DNA of 64,000 nucleotides. Source: Eudorina sp. 2006-703-Eu-15 (Eukaryota; Chlorophyta; Chlorophyceae; Chlamydomonadales; Volvocaceae). Numbering within the stretch: position 1 is the stretch's first letter; each line of letters opens with the position of its first letter. Of this stretch, positions 1 through 26,844 are shown piece after piece. A model generated the notes under the pieces. That model was not told the DNA's origin. It made no database searches and was given only the letters and a program-made list of their open reading frames with translations. Position numbers and translations under genes: made by a program. The stretch is from positions 185,001 through 249,000 of the forward strand of contig BDSI01000083.1 of the NCBI GenBank assembly GCA_003117195.1, given 5' to 3'.

Positions 1-2335
<2,335 letters not shown>

Positions 2336-5090
2336 CAGTCCGCTGTTCAACCTCCTCAAGTCCTTGCAGCACCCAGGGCGCGTTTCGGAGGCGCGCCCCT
2401 GCTTGGTGCGGTAAAACTAGCCTGGTCCCGCGTCCCAACCTAATCGTACTAGCTAGGGTTGCACCCTCCGGCAGGCCTGCCTGCCCAGCTGAGCCAGAGC
2501 GAGGCGGCTCGCACGCGTCAGGCCTTGCTGGGTCCGGGTATGATGTCGGGTGCTCCATGATGGGGCTATGGTTTGCACAAGGCAGCACATCACCACGCAA
2601 GCTTCCCTGTCGTACACCCCTTCCCGTCGCAAGCGGCCCTCGCCTACACGTCCCGCTCGCTGCCAACTCCCACTGGTCTGGCCCGACCCTCCTCGGGCAC
2701 CCACGGATCCCCATCGTGCCCGGAAGTGGGCTTCCCTCGTCCCAATCCCTACGCCCTAGTGTGTGTGTGGCTGCCAAATTGCAGCTGGGGGGGAGCTGTG
2801 ACGCCGTCTCCAGCCGCAGTGGCGGCGGTGGCGCAGCAGCACGTCTTCACTGTCGGGGGCATCACCTTACAGACATGATGGAGAGAGTCGGCTGTGGCAT
2901 TGCGTGCGGCTATTGTACGGCGGCAGCGCTGGTGGCGGTGCTGAGATGATTGCCTGTGCGGATGCCGGAGCATATCTCTTGGTTCCCCCGTCAGGTCCAC
3001 ATGGCCAAAACGGGCGCCAAGCATGATAATTCCACTCGTCATCGGGGTAAATCCTCTGCAGACGACTTTGTTGCAACTGAGTATTGTAAGTGGTGGAGTG
3101 GCCTTGCTGCTACGATCCACTGAGATTCATCTCGTGTTGCTAAGACTTGTATATGATCTCCCATTCGGGAGATCACCCCTCCTCTCCTAAGGGCCCATTT
3201 CTACAGGACAGAGGGGGGGCTATGCCCTTCCGTGGGGGGGCCCCTTGCGTCTAAGTGGTGTAAGGGTGGTGGGTGCTGGTGGAGGTATAGGTGCCCGGAG
3301 GTTGGCCTCCTCGTCTCTTCTCTTGCGGTCGTTGACACTTTTGCCTCGCTGTGTTTCTGCGTACTGGCCCGGAGTACGACACCGGAGTACGACTCCAGAG
3401 TACGGATTCGGAGACAGTCTGGAGGTTCCGATTGTCCTCGAGCGGCCGCACTTACACATGCATGCCGCGGTCATCAGCACTTGGATTTTGCATCGAAATT
3501 TACGCATTCCAATCGCGTGCATGATATATATTTTGCACAATAGAAGAAATCACGGACTTTGCGAAGGATTGATTGCTGCGTCGGCAGGCCTCGTGTCAAG
3601 CAAACTTGGGCAAGCACCCTCGGGGCGCTACCTAACGTATTCTCCAGGGCTCGAGGATGTGGGTTCCGACCGGGGGCGTCCAGCGGCCTCGTCGAACGGC
3701 TGCTGGACAACCCCCCCGTGGGTGCAGCGAACGTCGATGAACCTCACTCACTCCCCAGCATGACCGGATGTATCGTACAGCAGTACTGCATGATGCCGCT
3801 CGCCTTCCGTACGGAATGAGCCCTCAGGACACAAGGGACAAGACGGGAATGTGAGGGACTGGCAAATCGTCCCTTTGGGGTCCGCTGTAACGTTCATTCA
3901 TTCATTCAAAATCGTGGTAGGGACTAGGGTATAGGGAGGCTGCCAGAGGGCCACAGCGCTGGACGCCCACCGCGGCACCGTTTCCTGACAGCCCGTGCGA
4001 CTTCTTCTTTTTGCGCTCGACGAGGGACTATTTACCGCCAACCTGGGCCAACAACTACAACGACGCAGAGACACAAAAAGGAAGTTTATGAGCGCAGCCC
4101 GCCGGTGGCTGTGTGTAAAAGATAACTGAGCCGCGAGGTAGGTGGCTGTGTGTTGGCAAGACGCGGTGGGTGGGGTGGGGCCCCGACCGTGTTGCCTGTT
4201 CCCCCCCTTCTTGACGGAGATTGCCAGACCGTATCCGGCCTCCGGCGTCCCGCTAAGAGTGTGAGAGACATTTGGAAGTGCGCACAGCGCCGGAGGTGGA
4301 GCGCTGCTGTGCGTTCTAACGATGGCCACAGGCCCATTGTAGGGCATTGCACTTGCCCATGCCCTCGCCGTCTTCGCTTCATATCTTGACAGCGCTTGCC
4401 CTTGCCTGCCTTACGAACACAGCAGCCGAGGTGGAGCTTCTCGCACCTTCCCCCGACTCTGATCTGTTAGGGATTCGAACGCCACCCATTCGCCGGGTTG
4501 GGTCCCCGCTGCTGCAAGTCGCACATTTGCTGTCGGCAGCTCGGCAGCCCCCCTCCGGTGTTCGTGTAAATACGGTACACGGAGCATGACGTGGCAGGGC
4601 CGCGCTGGCGGAGGTTACCTGCCGTACAGCAGACAGACATGCAGGCAGACAGACAGACAGACAGACAGACAGACAGCGCCCCAAGCGTAACGCGCACTCC
4701 TGCCTCGCCGCCGCGCGCAGGGTGTACACCCGATCATGCACAACCAACTCATTTCTCCCCCTCTCCCCCCCATAAACACACAACCGACCAACCACGGATC
4801 CCTCGAAATATACACGCACCCACACGGCCCAGTTAACTTATACACACACACATGCATACCTGCCTTGCCTGCGAACGAACACACACATCCTCGGGCTTTA
4901 GCTATGCCCTGCCTGCCGCAACACACCCACACACGCACACCCACGATGCCCCGCGCAGCCCACTCCAAGATCCTTCTATGATACCACCCGGCCACGCCGC
5001 CGCCTCGCGTCGCGCCAGCTCTTGCCTTCCCGGCCCCCCCCCCCGCCCCTCCTCACGCCCCCTCCTCACGCCCCCTCCTCAAGCCCCCCC
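2336..5090. other. Gene-poor stretch, no supported coding sequence
   Basis: I see no reliable gene here. A short inverted repeat forms a possible hairpin at about 3153-3176. A partial R3 end is at about 4104-4135. A (GACA)n tract is at about 4644-4673, and the sequence just before 5090 is C-rich. The motif ggggtccgctgtaac at about 3879-3893 matches the terminal repeat of the MITE at 26576-26840, so a degraded relative may end here. Open frames are short and inconsistent. Confidence 0.5.
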
Positions 5091-6966
5091 TCAAGCCAGC
5101 GCCTTGCGTCCCGTGTCCGCGATCTTGCGGTACAGCGGCGTGAACTCGTGGAAGGTTTCCACATTGCCGTTCAGGACCTCCTCCAGGGGGGTGTCGCCGT
5201 ACAGCTTGTGGTTCTTCTCCTGGTTCGGGGACGTCTCCGTGCCTGCGCAGCGGATGTGTGCGCGGGAATGTGCTTCGCGAGAATAACGGCGGCGCGGGGT
5301 ACGACACATCCGTACCCCCGCATTGAGGGCGGGTTGCGTCGCGAAACCAAGGGGGGGCGAGTGAAAGCGTCGCGGGCCGGCGTGGTCGCGCGGTGGGGCA
5401 CGTCGTGATCGCTGTACGACACGTGCCGTACATCGTCACTTACCGTATTAGCATCGTTCGCAGAGTAACACGTACATCGGCAAAATCGCTCTTAAGTGCA
5501 GATGCTGACGTGCTTATCCTGCTCGGCGGTTAGGGCTTTTATTCCGCTACTAGAGGCCTGCTCGATCCCCGGGGCGACAGATGCGATGTAGATGGTGGGG
5601 TGAAATGCACAACGACGACGGATCTGACATTTCATCTGTCGGCACTGGCGCTGGCACCGCCCTTGGGCCCCCCGTACCGCGTCGCACCGTTGATTGAGAT
5701 GTTGGCCATAAGGCCCGCGGACAAGCTGTACGCGAAGACGGCGCTGTTGTTGTCGGCCTGCACGTCCATGTGACTTGTACGACCGAAGGTACCCGCCGGC
5801 ACGCCGCTCATGGCCCCCTCCGTGGTCACCAGGCCAAGGTCGGTTCCCACCACGGACTTGTCTTGGGTGAATCGCGCGACTGAGCTGTACGACATCAGAG
5901 CGAGTACGGAATCCACCTGAAAGGGGGCGAACAGGGAGCAGCCGGCGGCGTGGGAGGAGGGAGATGGCGGGAGATGGCGGGTGAGGATGGGGCCGACGGA
6001 CACGGGCGTGGGGCTGAAAAAGACCCGGAAAAAGGCCCGGAAGATGGTCAGGCTAGGGGTGGGTAAGCATGAACGGGGTACGGCGGGTACGGCTGCGGGT
6101 AATGGCAAAGCTGCTCAGGAGGGGTAACGCGCAATGGGCATGGGAGAGCAGCTCGGCCCTCGGACACCGCGGGATGCTTAGAGCCTCAGAGGCGGAGAGG
6201 AGGTCGAGCGCAGCAGGAAGCCCGGCAGGCCCGTCGGGTACGTAGGCCTTGCCCCTCGAGCTACCCAAACGTCTTGTGTCTCTCCGTGCGCCTCCCACCG
6301 ACTCAAAGCCGACCGCCTCTCACCGACTCAAAGCCGAACGCGACGCCGATGCCTAGCTGGGAGACGTTGAAGTACACGGGGGCTGACCAGCGCGAGTTGC
6401 CGAAGCGGTCCTGCGTGCGTGTGATGGTGGTGGTTGTGGTGGTGGTGGGAGGGAGGGAGGGAGGGGTGTAGGAGCTTTGGAGGGAGGGAGGGAGGGGTGT
6501 GTGTAGGAAATTTGGAGGGAGGGGGATGTTTTTAGACATGAGGTGACACGCGGCATGTTCTGGACATAGTCAGGTCTGGATTCTGTCGTACACATGTCGT
6601 ACGCACCTGGTCCAGCTTGCGAATGACGAAGCCGCTGCCCCGCGCGACGGTCACCGCCAAGCCGCCCTTGGCCACTCGTACGAACGCGAGGCCCTAAGCC
6701 CGGAAGGGGTTCAGGTGGATGGTTGAGAGTGCGGATATAATTTTCACCGCTGGGTGAACAGATATTCGACAGCACGGCCACTTTGGGGGTTTAGCCTGAT
6801 ATATCGCGGCAAAGACGAAGCGAGTGTGGGGCATCGTAGTCGTAGTTGCGTGGACGCCCGTGTGCGCACCTCGCAAGCGTTCACAATCCCAGGTCGCATG
6901 GCATCATCTCCACCAACAGTTGTAAGTTTGGTGATTAGATTGGAAGCCCATTCGGCGTCGTCGGCC
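5091..6966 (-). CDS. SYLF-domain (Ysc84/SH3YL1-type) protein, 5' end unresolved
   Basis: Five minus-strand exons join in phase: 6966-6870, 6693-6607, 6410-6324, 5916-5646 and 5242-5091 (stop TGA at 5091-5093). The joined protein follows the SYLF (DUF500) domain. It reads a GLAF..VAKGG..V..GSGFVI block, a W-SAP..F...QLGIGVAFGFE block, VLALMS...ARF, a VGTDLG...EGAMSG block, FAYSLSAGLMANISINGA, and the terminal LYG..PLEEVLNG. SYLF domains bind phosphoinositides and, in yeast Ysc84 and animal SH3YL1, act in endocytosis and actin organisation at membranes. No SH3 or FYVE partner domain is visible in these exons. The donor near 5646 could instead be at 5658. The first exon(s) and start codon were not found, and the 6966 acceptor is the least certain border. 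The gene shares its strand with beta-like-1 but is a separate gene. The family call is firm; the exact 5' model is not. Confidence 0.82.
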
Positions 6967-8757
6967 CTGCAGAGCCCGACAGCAACACTCGTTACGGACC
7001 GAACCTGCACAACTTGCACCGGGCGTCCCTGCAACTCACAAATCCTTCGACACAAATTTGTCGTCTAATTCCTTGAACTCGTACACATGTGAGGTGCGTG
7101 CGAAAGCGCCAGTAGGCCCGGTTGCCGAGGGACCGTCAGTTGACATTCTGCTAAAGTTAGGAATGCCCTCTGTAAAATATTATTCCAAGGAGGACAAGAT
7201 AAGCATGTAGCGATGGAGATGATGAGCAAACCTCCGCGATGCTGCCTGTACGCCGTGCGGACCTGCGGTCGTACCGCTTTGTAGCAAATTTTACGGGTTG
7301 AAGAGCATATGCAGATGTCAAACCGCTGTAAGACGGAATTCCTGGGAATCATCCATGAATATTCATACGGTCTCGTCGGCGGAGCTGCGTCCGGGAGTAC
7401 GTAAAAATCATACACATGCATGTGATGCCAGTATGCCGCATGCTAGTGCTGAAATGAAATCCTGTGTTTAACCAAGATGCTTCAGAGGACGTGGTTGCTG
7501 CCCCAAAGTTTGAATGTCAACCGCCGGGCCTTCTTTTTGTCGGGTTCTCGGGAAGCGTCGGGGAACTCCATGCCTCATCATTCCAGCTGGTGGTCCACAA
7601 ACGCCAGAGACTAAATCAGGTCCCCGGGTTGGGTTTGAGCGTCATACAGATCGAGGCCAAAGCCGAGCTGAGAAACCCGTCCATGGTCTATCTCGCCCAG
7701 AAAATGACACAAGCCCTTTTCCCGCAGGCCATTGCCTGGGGAACGATGGCGACAGTCCGTCTGCGCCTGTGCGACGAGCGAGCAGCTTGTCTGCTGGTCC
7801 CCCTTGCATCGAGTCCTGAACTGACCCGCCAACGGCCAACTGCCTCGAGGCAGAGGCGCACGCAACCCGTCAGCGGCGCGAGACCCCAACAGCATCCGCC
7901 TCTCGACCCTTTCGCGTTGTACTGTGTGCAGGTGTGCCGGAACCGGGCCGGTCAGGACCTGTCAACGGATGCCGGCGGGGCGGGCGGGGCGCGGGTCTGT
8001 TCACTCGCATGCTCCCGTCTCACTGCTGCTCCGCCGGCGCAGCGCCGCTGTAGGTATTACAGAAAGCCCCCGATAGGGGGTACTGTACACCGCATCCGAA
8101 TGCCTCCCGGGTGGGCACCTGGGAACCCCTTCCTCCTCGGTCTGCTGTGGCCCGTTCACTTGATTCGCTTCGATGGGCACCCCTATGCAACCACACGGTG
8201 CCGATTTCCCCGCCCTCCTCCTCCCCGTCCGCCGGCTGATTCCACACGGAGCCACTGCGCCACACCACGTCAACCGGGAGTCCCGACAGGCGCACATCTT
8301 GGGCCTCCTCCGCCGCCCTCCCCCCAGTACACACACCCCGCCAGCCGCGGCACCAATCAGCCCCGCCCGCGCTCGTCGCGTTCCGCCCAACCGCATCGTG
8401 GTCAGCCGGCGGATGAACCAACGGCGGCGCGTCGGCGCGCGCGCGCGCGCGGCCACACTGGCCCTGCGTCCTCCGGGTCCCCACACAGCTTAGTTCTCCC
8501 CCCGCCCTTTCCAAACACCGACGTAGCCCCCGCCCCCGCCGCCGCCTGACTGCGGCGGGCAGTGCACCCGATCAGCTGTCAACATGCCAGAACCCCAAAG
8601 ACCGAACCAAACCCACGCTGCTTGCGTCCGCAGTCCGCAGTCCATGCCGCGTGGCAGACCCGGATCCGCACATCACCCTGGAACCGGATCCGCACATCAC
8701 CTGGAACCCCGCCAGTGTCAGCGATGCCCGGCTCGCCCCCCGCGTCGTCGCATTCCG
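6967..8757. other. Interval between SYLF gene and beta-like gene 1, no clear exon
   Basis: This stretch should hold the 5' exon(s) of the SYLF gene and the 3' UTR of beta-like-1. A long plus-strand frame at 7464-8549 exists but has no recognisable domain, no partner exon and no counterpart in the second unit. An alternating CG run lies near 8440-8452, and GGATCC-containing repeats lie near 8660-8700. I assign no gene. Confidence 0.45.
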
Positions 8758-10381
8758 TCACCGGCTGCCCTTCGTGTTGTCTCGGAGCCACAGCCAGGGC
8801 GTCGTGTAGGCGTCACCGGAGAGGTAGTTGCCCGTCAACTTCTTGTTGAGGTCTGCGGCAGGGGCGGGTGACGGGCGACGGGCGACGGGGCGATCAGGAC
8901 GCGGCAGTGCCTGGCGCCGGGCTCCCTCAAACGTCGTGTCGCGCTTTTGCGCGGTAGGTGCCTTTTACGCTGCTGGCCTGGGAGTATAGATAGGGGTGGG
9001 ACACGGCCGCCCGGCGAGGCCGCCCGACGCGCTCCCGTGCCTTCCCCATGCCCGTCAGGCGATGCATCATGAATGAATTAACTAATAAACGAACGTTACA
9101 GCGGATCCCGCAAACGTGACATCGTGTCGTCTGTCGTGCCGTGTGTGTTGACCTGAGACGCGGCACCCGGTACCTGGGAAGTCACCCGAGGCACCTGGCA
9201 TACCGCATGATGTGTCCGCCGCCACAGCATTCAATTAATCATGACGTCGTGTCGAGTGAACAAAAAACTCCCCCGACCCCGGTGGACCCTGTTGGGAGGT
9301 CGGTGGCAGGATGATGTTCCGGGCCGACGGCTGCTACCCCTCACCGCCGGCTGCCCTGTCCAAATCTCCAAAACCCTGCCGCTCCGTCCCCGACACCTCC
9401 AGGCGAGTGTGGCGTGGCGCGGCGTGGCGCGGCGTGGCGTGGCGTGGCGCGGCGCGGCGCGGCGCGGTGCAGTGCGGTGCGATGCGGTGCGGGCCAGATG
9501 TGTTTGTGGTGCGGTCACGTGCAGTGCAGTACGGTGAGGGGGTGCGCCTCCGAGGTCCGGGCCACACTCACGCAAGTAGTTGTCTTTCCGGATGTTGAGC
9601 GCGATGACGAGCAGCACAGCGAAGAAGCCCGCGTAGATGGAGTAGAGCACCAAGAAGTAGGCAAGGAGGCCGACTGCGTCGGGTGGGGATGAACGGAGGT
9701 AAGTTGGTTGGGGTTCAGGAGGGGACGTAGCGGCTGGAGAGGAGCAAAAGGAAACAGTGCTGGACCGCACAGGGTCGGAGCCGGGCGACGTTACGCTTCG
9801 GCCGAGGCCTTGAGCTTTTAGAGGGGGCGGAAGCGGCACGACGGGTGGACATCGGAACAGGAACGGGGAACAGAAGTGAAGGGAGCGTGAGAGTTGGACT
9901 GAAAGGAGGAGGTGAACGCCCGAGTACATGCCGAACCCCGAGCGTTATTGGTCGGGGCTGGGAGGCCGCACATCTGCGCAAACGCTTTGCTCGCCCAGCA
10001 GCTCGGAGCAGGGCTCCGCAGCTGGAGGCGCAGGAGACTCGACTGCAGGTCACTTCTTCTTCTGTTACCGCATACCTACACTATGTATTCAATATAATAC
10101 ATTTGTTACTATAAACCTGGGCTGGGATTCAGGGGCGCATCCGCAGAGAAGACGGGTTTGAGGTGGAACGGAGCGCCAGTCAGGTGCACTTACAAAACTG
10201 GAAAGCGTCGAATTTACAAGTTCGCTCCTTTTTTTTATCTACCAAGGCAATATTCTGTACAGAAAGATGCTTGTTGTCAGGGTCAATTCCCGTCGCAGCA
10301 GCAAGCACTATATTAATTCCATAGAACTGCACAAAAAGAACTCACTACATGGGGTGCTTGCACTCCATCCATGTTTGCCAT
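8758..10381 (-). CDS. Small single-pass membrane protein, beta-subunit-like (copy 1)
   Basis: Four minus-strand exons: 10381-10346, 10254-10194, 9673-9572 and 8852-8758. They give 97 residues from ATG at 10381 to TGA at 8758-8760. All borders are AG|GT..AG, with strong donors (GTGAGT, GTAAGT, GTGAGT). Reading phase is preserved, and the exon lengths (36, 61, 102, 95) are identical in the copy at 27712-29024. Residues 1-30 are a charged N-terminus. One membrane segment, about residues 33-57, is rich in Tyr and Phe (YFLVLYSIYAGFFAVLLVIA) and resembles the Tyr-rich segment of Na,K-ATPase beta subunits. The 40-residue tail contains NYLSGDAYTTPWLWLRDN and no cysteine. Its head-to-head position with a P2C alpha gene, in both units, supports a partner role. 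A real beta subunit has a roughly 240-residue disulfide-bonded ectodomain, which is absent here. The last exon might instead splice on at CG|GTGACG, giving a longer protein. Confidence 0.72.
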
Positions 10382-10984
10382 GGTCGACTTTTTCGATGGG
10401 CGGAGGTTAGCGGATTTAATATCGCGGATAAGAGAGATGATAATGACTAAAAATGTTTTGAGTGTGGCGTGGGCGTGGTCGACCTTGCTATTATTGTTCG
10501 GCGTCCTGCGAGTCAGTTGGAAGTGTTTACTGCACCGGTACTTTCAGCGAAAATTCCGTTGCCATCCGAACCTTGGAAGAGTGAAGACGACATTAGCGCG
10601 ATGTGAGAGCTCGTCTAACATTTTTCTGCTTCAAGTATGGCGTGACTCAATGGCCTGCACTGAGTCTGCCAGTCACGGCCAGTCAGTCCGACACTTGCCG
10701 CTCGTAAACGGACATTCGTTTCCAAAATATTGTAATACCTACCGTCGTAATCTTACCTACACTTGATGATGATGCTTATGGATAGTTGTTAACAGCACGT
10801 CGCTCTCAACGGCAACACCCTTGGAGTGAGTACAGGACTGCGGAAGAAACCATCCAATTACGATGTTGGATTGAACCGAGATGTATAAATTCCGTCAGAA
10901 GCATTGCGTGTTCGTTTCGACATCAGGCCTGTTGCGCCCGGCACTTGCAGGTGGTTGGAGCGACCAACACGAGCGCTAGCTACT
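10382..10984. promoter_or_regulatory. Shared divergent promoter region of beta-like-1 and alpha-1
   Basis: The 603 bp between the two start codons must contain both promoters if both genes start close by. Three blocks are conserved in the equivalent interval of the second unit. They are at about 10501-10541 (gcgtcctgcgagtc..tgcaccggta), 10648-10717 (ggcctgcactgagtct..ttgccgctcgtaaacgg) and 10801-10860 (gagtgag..caggactg..ccatccaa). Sequence between the blocks is diverged, so the blocks look constrained. No canonical TATA box is assigned. Confidence 0.6.
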
Positions 10985-23899
<12,915 letters not shown>

Positions 23900-24728
23900 T
23901 TGTGACCGTTAAGTGGTTGGCGGTGGTGCACCCGCCCGTGTAACCGACGCGGAGGTACCTCCCCTACCTACCCGGGGGGCGGGGGGTAGATCTGCACTGC
24001 CGAGATGGCAGCGAGTGAGGCGAGTACGGCAGAAGGGGACGGAGCTGAAGGAAGCAGGCCATGCGTGGGCTCCGGAGCCGCCGCCGCGGCTGAACAGTTC
24101 GAAATCCATGCATGTTTTCGAGAAGGAGAGGCTGCTTGTCCGGCATCCTTGTTGCATATCTGGATCCAGATCCAGATATCCAGATCCAGATCCCGAAAGG
24201 GAGAGGGGGAGAGAGGTACGTGAATACGAGTTCGCTCGAGAGCCGCCGCCGTATGGTAGGTACGCTGTGTGTGGCCGCGTGCGTGCGCGACGCAGCAGCA
24301 GGCCGCGTTTTTGATGTCCCCTCCTCCCCGCGCGCGCCTTCCTCAAGTCCCCAATCTTCACCAACTTCCTCTTGGCCTGCCTGCCGGCCTGCCTGGTGCC
24401 TGCCTGCCGCAAGCACGCGCGGGGTGAGGTGGTCCCGTCGAGAGAGGGTCTTTTGAGAGGGGAGTGGCGGCCAGGGAGGCCCAGGGCTGGTCTCTGAAAC
24501 CTGGGGGTGTGGACTTGTGCTGCTGGAGGCGGCTGGACGGGCTGACTGGCTGGTGTGTACCTGGCCCCGGGTTTGAACTTGCCCTGGACGGCGTGCACCC
24601 CCTTATTCCCTCTGTTTATGGTGTTGATGGGATGGGCACTTGGGCAGGGCGCGGTCCGCGCGCGGCATCGCGGGCTGCGCATCCGGGTGGCCCGGCGGGG
24701 ACGCACGCCGAGGGGCGAATGAACGCCG

Positions 24729-24833
24729 AGGAGACTGTACGGGAGACTGTACGGGAGACTGTACGGGAGACTGTACGGGAGACTGTACGGGAGACTGTAC
24801 GGGAGACTGTACGGGAGACTGTACGGGGGACCT
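24729..24833. repeat. 12-bp tandem repeat gagactgtacgg
   Basis: About eight or nine copies of a gagactgtacgg unit, readable as repeated Glu-Thr-Val-Arg but with no supporting gene. The second unit has only one or two diverged copies near 45595-45615, so the array expanded in unit 1 only. There are no spacers, so it is not a CRISPR array. Confidence 0.9.
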
Positions 24834-24961
24834 CCTGTGTTTGTGTGGATATACAGTGACAAACCCGCCCAGACTGTTTGTGTGTGGTGAGGGCTGGGGG
24901 GGGGGGGAGGGGGCGGGGAAGCGGGCGCTTTGTCGTGAGACAAACAACCCTGACCGGACCG

Positions 24962-25458
24962 CAGTGTTGCGGTCTTCAAACACGGGGAATTATTAACATT
25001 CCGCAGGGTTCCGGAAAGCCGTGGCAGGACAGATTTTGGGGGCTTCCCAGGTGCCAGGAAAGGAAAGCCTGGCGAGCGAGGCAGGCTGGGAATTTTTTTG
25101 TGTGTGTTCGACAGTGGGGCCATTGCTACGACCACAGCTACGACAGGGGTTGTCAGTCTTGGAGGGCCGAGGCACGCTTTCCTGGCGTCACGGATGCATA
25201 TGGGGGGGAAGCACGAGCCGGGGGCACGGCATGAGAGTGTGTTTTGGCGGTAGACAGGTGTACGATGTATGCAGGAATTGCCCCTGCGCCTGCAGACTTC
25301 TAGGCCCTTTTGGTAATCTGCTGGAAAATAGTTGGCAGGGCGGATTTCTGGCGCTCTACAGCGTCAAATAAATAAATGAAATCTCTCAGGTTTTTTGGGG
25401 TTCTGCGAAAGGAAAAATCTCCGTTTTTTGTCCGTAATTGTTTATTTCATCAACACTG
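24962..25458 (-). mobile_element. hAT-like MITE relative, reverse orientation
   Basis: It starts cagtgttgcggtctt and ends ..caacactg. In reverse complement it follows the element at 11403-11910 over most of its length: tgacgctgta near one end, gccaactattttcca, the gcaggcgcaggggcaatt block, atatgcatccg.gacgccaggaaagcg, tcctggcacc. It is diverged, and no clear 8-bp flanking duplication is visible, so it is an older or rearranged insertion. Confidence 0.8.
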
Positions 25459-26039
25459 ACCAACGGTCTGGACGTCATCATTTTTTTCACGGCACTGGGA
25501 GCGGGAGGGGAGGGGCGGGGCGAGAGTGAGGGTTGCTGTTGTGATGGCTGGCCGGGGTCAACGTTTTGGGAGGCCTGGGGTGGGCTGGGTGGGGGGGACA
25601 GTGATGACGCGCGTCCTCAATGACGCGACGTGCGGTCATCAAACGCTCATAGGTACGGCGGTCAGGTTCGGCAGGGTACGGCACAATTGTCGGTAGGTCG
25701 AAGATGGCTGCCGAGCGCGTTGCTACCCGCCGTCCAGCCTCCCGGTATTTGGATTCTTTGGACACCGCATTTCGTGCGTATCGGTCTTCCAAACGATGAT
25801 GCGCTTGCTTGGTGTGTCATTGACGTTCTAGGTTTGGAACCTAATTTCTCGAACCTGATTCATTACGATTGCGCGGTGTCTCCTTCCAGAATTACCTTCC
25901 AACCGGTCAGAAGGTTGCCTGCTGGTTTTATTCGCGGGTGGATGGAGGGCACGCCGCACACACCCAAGCGCGGAATGCTCACCTAGCGCGCGGGAGGTTG
26001 GGTGGGATCGGGTGGGAGTGGATGGGTGGGTGGGAATCG

Positions 26040-26160
26040 ATGGACGGGTGGATGCGTGTGTGCGTATGTGTGTGTGTTTAGAATTGCAACCCGCCCGCCC
26101 GCCCGTATGTGTGTGTGTATGTGTGTGTATGTGTGTGTGTATGTATGTGTGTGGGGGGGG
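26040..26160. repeat. GT-rich tract with R-family linker
   Basis: Short (GT)n runs surround a gaattgcaacccgcccgccc segment. The same linker, gaaatgcaacccgcccaccc, lies between GT tracts at 2078-2102. This ties the region to the repeat family at the left end of the window. Confidence 0.7.
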
Positions 26161-26316
26161 GACATCGTTCGCCTAGGGGCGGGGGAGAGCTAGCCTCCAG
26201 GCAGGACGCCGGCAGGGAGCGGGGGGTGGTGGTTTCGGTGGCGGTTTCGGTGTGGAGGATGTGTGTTGACGACTTTGTCCGCGGGCGTCGCGCACGGCGT
26301 GTAGGTTGACGGGGGC

Positions 26317-26530
26317 CTACTGGGAGCTGCAGTGCGACAGGCCGGCAGCCTGCATGGGGCAGCGGTCGGATGTGAAGGACGCCGCCAGGACGGGGTTGTT
26401 GAGGTGGAAGTCCAGCCGTCTGTCGGTTGCATGAAATAAAGGGAAACGCTCGTTCGTTTGAACGCCCGTGTCACGTACGTACACGAAGGGGAACACCCGG
26501 TGGTTAAAACGCCCGGTCGGTGCCCAGGGT
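26317..26530 (-). other. Isolated open frame, possible exon or degraded gene
   Basis: In the minus strand a frame stays open for about 70 codons and ends at TAG (26317-26319). It contains VFPFVYVRDTG, then FPLFHATDRRLDFHLNNP and a Cys-containing end. It reads like protein rather than random sequence. It lies downstream of beta-like-2 on the same strand, so it could be a further exon of that gene or the end of another gene. No acceptor with a consistent phase was found, and unit 1 has no equivalent. Confidence 0.25.
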
Positions 26531-26575
26531 CCGCCTTACTTGGTGCCGTCCGCCCACAGTTATTATTGCCGTTAA

Positions 26576-26840
26576 TGATGTTACAGTGGACCCCGGCGGT
26601 CATCGGTGTGTTCATGTAACTATGTAACTATCCTCCGAGCTTTTATCCGTTGCCATGGCTGGTTCTCAGGAACGAGGTGGTTCCCTGGTAGTGTGGGCCC
26701 GGGGAGTGTTTTGGTGCACTTGGGGAGCCTGTCCGGAGCGCCATGGTGGCGCCAGTTCGTTTAGGCAGTGTATGGTGAGGAAGCCTCGGCTGTCGCCGTT
26801 GGCTGTCACCGATGACCCGCGGGGTCCGCTGTGACATCTT
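26576..26840. mobile_element. 265-bp MITE with TTAA target duplication
   Basis: The left end (gatgttacagtggacccc.. from 26577) matches the reverse complement of the right end (..ggggtccgctgtgacatc to 26839) over about 30 bp, including a shared gtcatcggtg. TTAA lies on both sides (26572-26575 and 26841-26844), as expected for piggyBac-type insertion. There is no coding capacity. Single ends of related elements are visible at about 3879-3893 and at about 20708-20735 in alpha-1 intron 19. Confidence 0.65.
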
Positions 26841-26844
26841 TAAT

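Larger units (their letters stand above)
23900..26200. repeat. Duplicated non-coding tail of unit 1
   Basis: The sequence after alpha-1 matches that after alpha-2 (44611-46400) in several ordered blocks: GATCCA repeats, a gcccagggctggtc...gggtgtggact segment (about 24475-24520 and 45415-45455), gagactgtacgg repeats, and a cctcaatgac..acgacgt..ggtcatcaa block (about 25614-25650 and 45848-45885). No conserved protein frame runs through the blocks, so I treat it as the 3' part of the duplicated segment. TGTAA at about 23939 may end the alpha-1 transcript. Confidence 0.65.

Noticed and set aside
4466..4490. tRNA-like gggattcgaac motif
   Set aside because: No matching acceptor stem or anticodon arm can be folded around it.
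7464..8549. 361-codon plus-strand frame
   Set aside because: There is no domain, no splice partner and no counterpart in unit 2, and GC-rich DNA yields long chance frames.
10904..10984. Upstream in-frame ATG for alpha-1
   Set aside because: Alpha-2 has a stop in the equivalent leader, and the two proteins align from MADEEN onward.
24729..24833. CRISPR-like regular repeats
   Set aside because: The 12-bp units are contiguous with no spacers, and the genome is eukaryotic.
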